A stretch of DNA of 64,000 nt, taken from positions 9,185,501 through 9,249,500 of the forward strand of contig NZ_CP012670.1 in the NCBI RefSeq assembly GCF_004135735.1. The letters are read 5' to 3'. A model generated the notes under the pieces. The model had not been told where the DNA came from and ran no database searches. It was given only the letters and a program-made list of their open reading frames with translations. Source of the stretch: Sorangium cellulosum. Its GTDB lineage: Bacteria > Myxococcota_A > Polyangia > Polyangiales > Polyangiaceae. Below are positions 1 to 8,440 of the stretch, in pieces. Position 1 is the first letter of the stretch; every line of letters starts with the position of its first letter. A program made the translations under genes and the position numbers.

Positions 1-17
1 AGTTTCCTGAGAGCGCC

Positions 18-1196
18 ATGAAGGCTGTCCGCGGCGCGCCCTTTGCGGTGATCGAGTGCGCGGGAAACCTCGACGATCTCGTGGTCGCCGGGTGGAACGC
101 CGGCGCTGAACACATCTTTGGCTACACCAGCGCCGAGGCGGTGGGTCGTCCCCTGACGGACACGATCTTGAGCGGGCCCGACGGCGAGGCCTGGCGGCGC
201 GCGCTCGGGCAGGAGGGCGCCGCCCCGCTCCGCTGCACCCATACGAGCAAGGACGGTCGCACCGTGGTGTGCGAGTGGCACCATGCGCCGGTGCTCGACG
301 ACGCCGGCGGGCCGACGCGGCTGCTCTGCTTCGGGCACGACGTCACGGAGCTGGTGACGGCCGTGGAGGCGCTGAGGCAGCGCGACGTCGTCCTCCGGGC
401 GATCCTCGGCACGCTGGAGACGGCGGTGACCCGGATGGATCGGGACGGCTATACCGTCTTTCACGAGGGCAAGCTGCTCGATGCGCTCGGCATGAAGCAG
501 GGCCAGTTCATCGGAATGAACGTGTTCGATCCTCCTCCTGCGCCGATGGACATGGAGCCGCTGCGCCGAGGGGTCCGAGGCGAGTCGATGCGCGCCCGCG
601 TGGAGGTGTTCGGGACGATCTGGGAGACGTGGGTGATCCCGCTGCGTGACGCGCGGGGGGAGCCGGACGGCGCGGTGAGCGTGGTGCTCGACGCGACGGA
701 GGCGAAGGTCCGGGAAGACGAGCTGAGGTCGCGGATCGAGCTCATCGAGCGCCAGCAGGAGGTGATCCGCAGCCTGTCGGCGCCGATCATCGAGGTCTGG
801 GACGGCGTGCTGACGCTGCCGATGGTGGGGGTGGTCGACAGCCAGCGGGCCGCCGAGGTGATGGACAGCCTGCTGGCGGCCATCGTGGACAAGCAGGCTC
901 GGTTCGCGATCCTGGACCTCACGGGCGTCGAGCTGGTCGACACGAAGACGGCGAGTTATCTCATCGAGCTGGTCCGCGCGATCCGGCTCCTGGGCGCGGA
1001 GGGGGTCATCACGGGGATCCGGCCGAACGTGGCGCAGACGATGGTGGCGCTGGGGCTGGATCTGTCGGGGATCGCGACGAGGGGGAACCTGCGGGCGGGT
1101 CTCAGGCTGTGCATCCAGCGCCTCTCGGCGGGCGGGGCGGCGAACGGCGCGCCGGCGGGCGGCGCGCCCGCGCCGGCGGGCGGCGGGCGGCGCTGA
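18..1196 (+). CDS. PAS-PAS-STAS sensor protein (RsbR-like)
   Basis: 392 aa soluble protein. Residues about 10-110 form a PAS fold (a GYTSAEAVGRP core and a C-terminal GHDVTEL edge), a second weaker PAS-like block covers about 120-230, a short coiled linker follows, and residues about 255-370 are a STAS domain. The STAS core LDLTGVELVDTKTASYLIEL matches RsbR-type proteins of the stressosome, with Thr309 at the position that is phosphorylated in RsbR. The C-terminal 25 residues are Gly/Ala/Pro-rich and probably disordered. By family it should sense a ligand or redox state and pass the signal through STAS partners; no RsbS, RsbT or anti-sigma gene lies next to it in the window, so the partner is unknown. 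The ATG at 18 is the first in frame; the true start could be just upstream of the window. Confidence 0.85.
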   Translation: MKAVRGAPFAVIECAGNLDDLVVAGWNAGAEHIFGYTSAEAVGRPLTDTILSGPDGEAWRRALGQEGAAPLRCTHTSKDGRTVVCEWHHAPVLDDAGGPTRLLCFGHDVTELVTAVEALRQRDVVLRAILGTLETAVTRMDRDGYTVFHEGKLLDALGMKQGQFIGMNVFDPPPAPMDMEPLRRGVRGESMRARVEVFGTIWETWVIPLRDARGEPDGAVSVVLDATEAKVREDELRSRIELIERQQEVIRSLSAPIIEVWDGVLTLPMVGVVDSQRAAEVMDSLLAAIVDKQARFAILDLTGVELVDTKTASYLIELVRAIRLLGAEGVITGIRPNVAQTMVALGLDLSGIATRGNLRAGLRLCIQRLSAGGAANGAPAGGAPAPAGGGRR

Positions 1197-1341
1197 GCCG
1201 AGGAGAGGCGACCGCGAGGGCGCAACGAACGCACGGGAGAGGGAACTCACCTTTCTATCCTGAGGGATCCCCTTGTTCTTCGCGGAGCCGGGAATCCATC
1301 GCCCGGCGGGTGGTTGATGCGGCAGTACGGGAAGGGCTAGC

Positions 1342-4300
1342 GCTTCAATGGGGCCGCCGCCTTTCAGCGGCGGAGAGAAATCAGGCGACAGCGTACAGGG
1401 TACGGGAAGGGCTAGCGCTTCAATGGGGCCGCCGCCTTTCAGCGGCGGAGAGGAGCAGATCCGCGCCGCCCTCCCGGGTGCCTGCGTGCTTCAATGGGGC
1501 CGCCGCCTTTCAGCGGCGGAGAGAAGAAGGCCGCCGGGAAGGTGGCGAGAAAGGGGACACCGCTTCAATGGGGCCGCCGCCTTTCAGCGGCGGAGAGGCA
1601 CCCTTCGGATGACGTGGTCCGCGACCACGCCGCCGGCTTCAATGGGGCCGCCGCCTTTCAGCGGCGGAGAGGCTCAAGGGCGGCGAGACCATCCAGGTCC
1701 CCTACTTCAAGCTTCAATGGGGCCGCCGCCTTTCAGCGGCGGAGAGGTGGCGACGGGTCTACGAGCTGGCCGTGGGCCTACGCGCTTCAATGGGGCCGCC
1801 GCCTTTCAGCGGCGGAGAGTGGCTCGACCCGTGCGCCAATGAGCGCCAGCGGGGTATGCTTCAATGGGGCCGCCGCCTTTCAGCGGCGGAGAGGCACCGG
1901 CCGATGTGGGCGGTAGCCTCACGCTCATCGCTTCAATGGGGCCGCCGCCTTTCAGCGGCGGCAAGGCTCGCCATTCCCTCTTCTCGGGCTCCAACCCCAG
2001 AAACGCTTCAATGGGGCCGCCGCCCTTCAGCGGCGGAGAGCTCACGGGCGTCTTCCTCGACGCGCCCTATGGCGCCGCGCTTCAATGGGGCCGCCGCCTT
2101 TCAGCGGCGGAGAGCCCTCTTCGCTCACCAGCACGATCGCCTCGAGCATCCGCTTCAATGGGGCCGCCGCCTTTCAGCGGCGGAGAGAGCGGACGCTCGT
2201 CGAGCAGGCGCGCCGGCTGACCAGCTTCAATGGGGCCGCCGCCTTTCAGCGGCGGAGAGCAGTGATGGCGGACGAACGGCACCGCCGGAGACAGCGCTTC
2301 AATGGGGCCGCCGCCTTTCAGCGGCGGAGAGGAGGACCCCATGTAGCACCGGCGGAGCCAGAGGCAGCTTCAATGGGGCCGCCGCCTTTCAGCGGCGGAG
2401 AGCTCGCGACGAACGTCGCCCCGTCGACGGTGCTCAGGCTTCAATGGGGCCGCCGCCTTTCAGCGGCGGAGAGGAGATGGGAGCTTGCCACGTGGGGGGT
2501 TGAGTCCGTTGCTTCAATGGGGCGGCCGCCTTTCAGCGGCGGAGAGGCGCGGCCGAGCTCGCGGCCGAGGAAGGGATCCACGTGCTTCAATGGGGCCGCC
2601 GCCTTTCAGCGGCGGAGAGGCGCTCTGGCGGCGTACAACCTCGGCTGGGCCTGTGGAGCTTCAATGGGGCCGCCGCCTTTCAGCGGCGGAGAGGAGTCAT
2701 TGGGAAGGATCAATTTTTGAGCTTATGGTTGCTTCAATGGGGCCGCCGCCTTTCAGCGGCGGAGAGCAGATGGCGAAGCTGGGCGCAAGCGCGACGGCGT
2801 TGCTTCAATGGGGCCGCCGCCTTTCAGCGGCGGAGAGAATCACATCGCAGAGCTTGCGGCGGCAGCAGCCGACCGGCTTCAATGGGGCCGCCGCCTTTCA
2901 GCGGCGGAGAGCAGCTACTCACGTCGAGCCGAAGAACTGCCCGACGTGGCTTCAATGGGGCCGCCGCCTTTCAGCGGCGGAGAGCGCGCAGGGTCTGGAC
3001 GAAGAGGCCGCGGAGCCCGTGGCTTCAATGGGGCCGCCGCCTTTCAGCGGCGGAGAGATGGCAAGTGGCCGGAGACGGCTATGCGAAGCTGCCGCTTCAA
3101 TGGGGCCGCCGCCTTTCAGCGGCGGAGAGATCTCCTCCTCGTCCGCCGACGCGACGTTCGCCGTGCTTCAATGGGGCCGCCGCCTTTCAGCGGCGGAGAG
3201 CGGATCTGGGCCCCGCACGAGCCGGGCGCGCGCGGAATGCTTCAATGGGGCCGCCGCCTTTCAGCGGCGGAGAGGAGAGGACGCATGAACTTCGCACTCT
3301 ACGTGAGCTCGCTTCAATGGGGCCGCCGCCTTTCAGCGGCGGAGAGACGCACGCGCACGTTGATTGAATCGCCCTGGTATCGTAAGCTTCAATGGGGCCG
3401 CCGCCTTTCAGCGGCGGAGAGTGACGGATGTGCTCGCGGGCACAGCGCAGATCACATCCGCTTCAATGGGGCCGCCGCCTTTCAGCGGCGGAGAGAACGT
3501 CGCGGGATTCACTGCGGGCAGCCTCCCCTTGCTTCAATGGGGCCGCCGCCTTTCAGCGGCGGAGAGGCGGGCGTGCCGCTGGTGCCGTAGCGGCCGACGC
3601 GCGGCTTCAATGGGGCCGCCGCCTTTCAGCGGCGGAGAGTACAACGCGGGTGATCCGGTGCTCAGCGTGGAGATGCTTCAATGGGGCCGCCGCCTTTCAG
3701 CGGCGGAGAGCTCGTCGTCGCTAGTCGTCCACGGGCGCGGCCGACGGCTTCAATGGGGCCGCCGCCTTTCAGCGGCGGAGAGTGGTAACCTTGGGTCAGG
3801 TCAGGTACTGGCCGGAAAGGCTTCAATGGGGCCGCCGCCTTTCAGCGGCGGAGAGGCACGCGGTGGCGATGGCGGTCGCGCTCCCGAAGCGGCCGCTTCA
3901 ATGGGGCCGCCGCCTTTCAGCGGCGGAGAGGCTCGGAGGGCAGACACGATGACCGCCCGCCGCAGGCTTCAATGGGGCCGCCGCCTTTCAGCGGCGGAGA
4001 GCCACCGCGCTGCTGTCCCACGCCACACGCGCCCCCGGCTCGCTTCAATGGGGCCGCCGCCTTTCAGCGGCGGAGAGCTCGTGGGCGCGTTCGATCGGCG
4101 CTGCGTGGTACCGGCTTCAATGGGGCCGCCGCCTTTCAGCGGCGGAGAGGCACTGCACGAGCGGATCGGGGCGGGTGGGGTCAGCAAGCTTCAATGGGGC
4201 CGCCGCCTTTCAGCGGCGGAGAGGCCGCATCGCCGCCGTACACGGCGGTGGAGGACCTGCTTCAATGGGGCCGCCGCCTTTCAGCGGCGGAGAGATTGTT

Positions 4301-4947
4301 TACGAGATCAGGACAGCCGTAGCTTCGGAGCTTCAATGGGGCCGCCGCCTTTCAGCGGCGGAGAGTCCGGGTGCCACTGACAGCCGGCGGGTTCGCGTTC
4401 CTGCTTCAATGGGGCCGCCGCCTTTCAGCGGCGGAGAGCACCCCCCCACCCCGCCATATCCCCCCCTCCCTGTGCTTCAATGGGGCCGCCGCCTTTCAGC
4501 GGCGGAGAGGGCGGCGTTCGGGATCAACGAGCCCCCGATCGGCGGCGCTTCAATGGGGCCGCCGCCTTTCAGCGGCGGAGAGGGCCAGTCGCCAACTCTG
4601 CGAGGCATTCGACCTCCCCGCTTCAATGGGGCCGCCGCCTTTCAGCGGCGGAGAGGACACGGCCGGGCGCCGGATGAACGCCTGAAAGGACTGCTTCAAT
4701 GGGGCCGCCGCCTTTCAGCGGCGGAGAGGATGACGACGGTGCGGATCACGGGCTGGACGGCGATCGCTTCAATGGGGCCGCCGCCTTTCAGCGGCGGAGA
4801 GTGGGCCGATACGTGGTACGCCTCCGTGGAGGCGGCGCTTCAATGGGGCCGCCGCCTTTCAGCGGCGGAGAGGCGGAGAGAGTTCTCCAAGTACGACGCG
4901 CCTGATGACTAGCTTCAATGGGGCCGCCGCCTTTCAGCGGCGGAGAG
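1342..4947 (-). CRISPR. CRISPR array, 50 repeats / 49 spacers
   Basis: Fifty copies of a 36-nt repeat recur every 71-76 nt, leaving spacers of 35-40 nt that are all different. On the + strand the repeat begins GCTTCAATGGGGCC and ends GCGGCGGAGAG. Its reverse complement ends in ATTGAAGC, the form normally seen at the 3' end of type I/III repeats that yields the 8-nt crRNA 5' handle, and contains a 7-bp hairpin CCGCCGC-TGAAAG-GCGGCGG, so transcription is predicted on the minus strand. Repeat starts run 1342, 1417, 1488 ... 4837, 4912. Only three copies were seen to vary: 1930 (ends GGCAAG), 2005 (one T to C) and 2511 (one C to G), none at an end. No cas gene lies in the window, so the effector must be elsewhere. 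Subtype cannot be fixed from the repeat alone; I-B, I-D or III are the likely classes. Confidence 0.97.
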
Positions 4948-5060
4948 AGGTCTCGCAGCTTACGAGACTTTTCGCGCACTTACAACCCGGTTTGCGAGAG
5001 GTTCCCGTTCCACCCCCCGCTCCGGGGGTCGGAGGCGCCCCGCGGGCCCCCGTATCCTCT
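4948..5060 (-). promoter_or_regulatory. probable CRISPR leader
   Basis: This is the flank on the side predicted to be upstream when the repeat is read on the minus strand. It is less GC-rich than the DNA beyond it. Directly against the first-transcribed repeat it has an inverted repeat GTCTCG-N7-CGAGAC (4950-4955 and 4963-4968), then TTTTCGCG. Such a structure could be a leader-anchoring or integration-host signal, but no promoter hexamers could be assigned with confidence. Confidence 0.5.
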
Positions 5061-6224
5061 CGAAATCCTCCATCATTTCAAACATCTACCGGCCTTGCGA
5101 GCGCCCCCCGGGTTTTTGGCGTCACTCCACCGCTCGCAGCCGGTCCGCCCTCCTCCTTACTACCATGCCCACCCCCTCCCTCGCCCAGCCCCTTCCGTTC
5201 TCCTCCGGCGCTGTGCCTCCATCTCCCCCTCCCCTCCGCCGCCGCTCGCCCTGCCGCCTCCGTCCCCTGATCCCCCACCTCGCCCGGGTTCGTCCCCCGG
5301 CTCACGCCGTCCTGTCCGTCCGCTGCCTCGTCCTCCCCCCACTTCACCCTCCCCCACCTCACCGGATGTGCTCATCCCCCTCGGGGCTCCCACCTTCCGG
5401 GCCGAGGCCGGAGCCCGCCGGCCAGGGGGATCCGCTCTTCATCATCCCTGGCATCCCTGGCCCCTCCCGCCCCCCCGCACGGTCGCGCTGGCGCTCCCCT
5501 CCCGCGATCCCGTCCGCGGCGTCGCCGCACCCCGGGATCGCTCTCCGAGCGCGGGGTCGACCCTCCCACCCTGGGACGTGCTCACCCGGCGGACAGGACG
5601 GCGCTGGCGCTGTTCCGTTCTGCTCCCGGTCTGCTCCCCGCCTACCGGAGCCTACCGGAGGGCCTGCCGAGGTCACGTCGAGCCCCGTCCTCCAGCAGAG
5701 GTCGAGCAGAGGTCGAGCGGAGTCCGGGCGGGGGGCGGGCGCGCGACCGACCCCAGGACCTCGCACGACTCGCACGAGAAGGGTCGCCGCAGCGCCCGTG
5801 CTGCGCGCACGGCTATCCGGCGGCGCGGTCGCGCCGAGGGGGGCGCCTGATCCAGCGCGTCTCCCCTCGCTCGGCTCGGCGTCCTTCTTACCGCGGTGGC
5901 GGCCGCCAGCGCCCCAGCTCGGCGGAGCGACGCCGGGGCGGAGAAGCGACTTCCCGTCGCATCGCCTCGGCGTTCCTCAGGCGCCACTCCCCTCGCCTCG
6001 CCTATTACCCACGCTCCACACGAATCGCCTCGAATTGCGCAGCAGCGGCAACAGCAGCAGCAACGCGACATGCCCACTCGCCCCATCGATTGCAGCACGA
6101 GATCGCCGCCACCCACGCAATACCGTTCCGGCGCACGCCGAGCGCCTGCCATCGCGCCTCCGGCCCTCGAAAATCCAGCCCACGAAACACCACAATGGCC
6201 TTGCCGCACCGCGGGCAAAATCCC
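5061..6224. other. gene-free, pyrimidine-rich stretch
   Basis: About 1.2 kb with no convincing gene. From about 5000 to 5500 the + strand is dominated by C/T runs (CCCTCCCC type), so open frames here encode only Pro/Ser/Arg or Gly/Glu/Arg low-complexity peptides without known motifs. Short direct repeats occur at about 5641-5715, such as CCTACCGGAG twice and GAGGTCGAGC twice. The last 200 bases lead into the next gene without a clear promoter. Confidence 0.5.
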
Positions 6225-7181
6225 ATGCTCGCCCTCGAGTCGATGCGCAGCAGATTCGACGCCTTCGGCAAGAACGTCTTGCGCGATACCCTCACCCGCG
6301 TCGGCGCCGCCGACACCGAGGTCGAGGTCATCGCCGCTTCCCAGACCATCGACGTCTGGTACGTGCCCGACCCGGCCCGCGCGACCGCGCGCGCCGAGCT
6401 CGGCTTGCTCGGCGAGCTCGCGGCCGATCCATGCCAGTTCGAGCCGTTCCACGACACCCCGGGTCCGGGCGAGCTGCGCGGCTGCGTGCGCAAGCAGCTC
6501 CACTGGCATCATGAGCTCGCGCGCCGCGCCGGCGGCGAGGTGCCGTTCCCGCGGCTGTGCGTCCTGAGCAGCGGCCGGCCCGCGACCGTGCTCGACGCGT
6601 TCCGCTTCGAGCCCGAGCCCGGCCGCGCCGGCCTCTACCGCGCCGCGCCGGGCTGGCGCGTCGATGTCGTCGTCATCGCCGAGCTGCCGCGCACGCGCGA
6701 GACGCTGCTCCTGCGGCTGCTCGGCGCGCGCGCCGTGCTCCGCCACGCCGTCCAGGACCTCGTCGCCCTGCCCGAGGACGCCTGGGAGAGGAGCATCGCC
6801 CTGCCCTGGCTGGTACGATTGCGCTTCATGAGCCAGCAGGACCCCTCGGCGCGGACGGCGGAGCAGGTTGAAGAGGAGGAGATCATGGCGGAAGTCCACG
6901 AATGGTTCGAGCAGCTCAAGCAATCGATCCGGAGGGAGGGGCTCAAGGAAGGGCTCGCGGAGGGGCTCAAGGAAGGGCTCGCGGAGGGGCTCAAGGAGGG
7001 GCAGATCCGGGCCCTGGCCAGGCAGTTCGAGAAGAAGCTCGGCCGGCCGCTCTCCGGCGCCGAGCGATCCGTGCTGGCCGAGCGGTTCGACCGGCTCGGC
7101 CTGGATCGCCTCGACGATGTCCGTCTGGAGCTCTCCGCCGACGCGCTCGCCGCGTGGCTTGCCGAACCGACAGCGCGCTGA
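6225..7181 (+). CDS. Rpn/DUF4351-like PD-(D/E)XK family protein
   Basis: 318 aa. Residues 1-205 resemble a Sorangium-expanded family that begins FGKNVLRDTL and has a conserved TEVEVIAASQTIDVWYVPDP block, compatible with the PD-(D/E)XK-like fold of Rpn/transposase-associated nucleases. Residues about 240-260 are an octad repeat KEGLAEGLKEGLAEGLKEG, often seen before the C-terminal DUF4351-like helical domain (LARQFEKKLGRPLS...). The biochemical role is unproven. The start is uncertain: ATGs at 6195, 6225 and 6243 are in frame and none has a strong ribosome site. The 3' third was copied into the following remnant, so this is the parent copy of a local duplication. Confidence 0.65.
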   Translation: MLALESMRSRFDAFGKNVLRDTLTRVGAADTEVEVIAASQTIDVWYVPDPARATARAELGLLGELAADPCQFEPFHDTPGPGELRGCVRKQLHWHHELARRAGGEVPFPRLCVLSSGRPATVLDAFRFEPEPGRAGLYRAAPGWRVDVVVIAELPRTRETLLLRLLGARAVLRHAVQDLVALPEDAWERSIALPWLVRLRFMSQQDPSARTAEQVEEEEIMAEVHEWFEQLKQSIRREGLKEGLAEGLKEGLAEGLKEGQIRALARQFEKKLGRPLSGAERSVLAERFDRLGLDRLDDVRLELSADALAAWLAEPTAR

Positions 7182-7792
7182 ACGTGGATTGCGCGCTGAC
7201 GATGCCGGTCCGAGGCGTGAGAAGTCCGTCGCCGGAAACGGAATGCATCAAACGAAAGGCCCGGCGTGGCGACCCATCCGGATTGCTATGACCCCATGAA
7301 GGCACACGAATGAGCCAGCAGGACCCCTCGGCACGAACGGCGGAGCAGGTTGAAGAAGAGCAGGTTGAAGAAGAGGAGATCATGGCGGAAATCCACGAGT
7401 GGTTCGAGCAGTTCAAGCAGTCGATCCGGAAGGAGGCGCTGCAGGAAGGGTTCAAGGAAGGGCTTGAGAAGGGGCTCAAGGAGGGGCAGATCCGGCCCCT
7501 GGCCAGGCAGTTCGAGAAGAAGCTCGGCCGGCCGCTCTCCGAGGCCGAGCAGTTCGTGCTGGTCGAGCGGTTCGACCGGCTCGGCCTGAATCGCCTCGAC
7601 GATGTCCGTCTGGAGCTCTCCGCCGACGCGCTCGCCGCGTGGCTCGCCGAGCCGGCGGCGCACTGAACATGGATTGCGCGCCCACGATGCCGGTTCGAGG
7701 CGTGAGAAATCCGGTGCCAGAACGGAATGCGTCCAACGAAAGGCCCGGCCTGGCGACCCGTCCGGATTGCTATGACCCCATGAAGGCACACG
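6828..7792 (+). repeat. tandem duplication, two units of about 482 bp
   Basis: Unit 1 (6828-7309) and unit 2 (7310-7792) both begin ATGAGCCAGCAGGACCCCTC and end CCCCATGAAGGCACACG. Each contains the 3' part of the gene plus about 125 bp of downstream DNA. The copies differ by scattered substitutions and small indels, so the event is not recent. Confidence 0.9.
7310..7666 (+). pseudogene. duplicated 3' fragment of the Rpn/DUF4351-like gene
   Basis: 118-codon open frame that repeats, with substitutions, the last third of the upstream gene: SQQDPSARTAEQVEEE, the coiled EGLKEG segment and the whole DUF4351-like tail up to LAEPAAH. It lacks the N-terminal nuclease-like region. Differences include an extra EQVEEE unit and a shortened octad repeat (GFKEGLEKGLKEG). 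It has its own ATG but the upstream bases are simply the end of the first duplicate unit. Whether it is translated as an isolated helical domain or is a relic is unknown; the frame has stayed open after many base changes, which hints at some selection. Confidence 0.75.
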
Positions 7793-7930
7793 CCGAGCCC
7801 CTCCGAGGTCGGCGTCTCACGCTCCCCCTCGCCCTTCGGCGACTGGACGGCGTTCGGGGTCGACGTGGACTCACCCCGGTCGCCGGCCGCAGCTTCCGAC
7901 CCGCCGCGAGACTCAACTTTGTATAATGAA

Positions 7931-8150
7931 CTACATAAATGTGCTGCCCAGGAGACATTTGTGTATGCTGCACTACACAAAGATCCTCCGCGGGAGACAT
8001 TTATGTATAACAAACTACATAAATGTGCTGCCCGGGAGACATTTGTGTATGACGGCCTACTTTAACCCCCGGTCTCGTTCGCCGGCGCCGCCTGGTTTGT
8101 ATAAATGATCACACAAACATCCTACCCGGGAGCCATCCGTGTGTTACGGA
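7931..8150. repeat. AT-rich 42-bp tandem hairpin repeat
   Basis: Three adjoining 42-bp units start at 7931, 7973 and 8015, each beginning CTACAYAAA; a fourth diverged copy lies at 8109-8150. Each unit contains a palindrome of type ACATAAATGT ... ACATTTGTGT around a core close to GCTGCCCGGGAG, so each can fold to a hairpin with a stem of about 10 bp. The A+T content is far above that of all neighbours. The unit is exactly 14 codons, and one frame (7865-8065) stays open giving a 14-residue repeat LHKCAARETFVY plus two residues, but the base-paired pattern explains the conservation better than coding. Confidence 0.8.
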
Positions 8151-8440
8151 CCACAATAAATCCCGGCGTCGTTCACCGAGCTGCCTGATTTTCTGCCTCC
8201 GGGGGTACCCGCGCCGCCACGCTTGCATGAGCTCTTCCTTCCGGGAGTCGCCGCGGAGGCCTCCGCGAGCGCCGGCCGGCTCCCGGAGGTCGCCTGGAGG
8301 GCGAACCCGCGAACGAGGGCCAGCTCCCGCGGGGAAGTTCGCGTTTGCGTCGGCAATCCACGCCCCCTAAGGAACCGCGGGCAGGCGCCGCCGCGCGACG
8401 CCGGGAGACGCCGATCGTGACCATCCAGCCTCGCCGCAGC

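Noticed and set aside
1260..1341. CRISPR leader on the left side
   Set aside because: The repeat orientation (ATTGAAGC at the 3' end on the minus strand) places the leader on the right; the left flank shares a 17-mer with the adjoining spacer as expected for an array end.
1109..4912. Many open frames with repeated MGPPPFSGGE, LQWGRRLSAAE or FNGAAAFQRRR peptides
   Set aside because: They are translations of the CRISPR repeats and change frame with spacer length; not genes.
5165..6514. 449-codon + frame and several overlapping frames
   Set aside because: Low-complexity Pro/Ser/Arg composition from pyrimidine-rich DNA, no domain, and it clashes with the better gene at 6225.
7865..8065. 66-codon frame with 14-residue repeats LHKCAARETFVY
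   Set aside because: The underlying 42-bp units are palindromic, which explains conservation without coding; no ribosome site seen. Kept only as a repeat.
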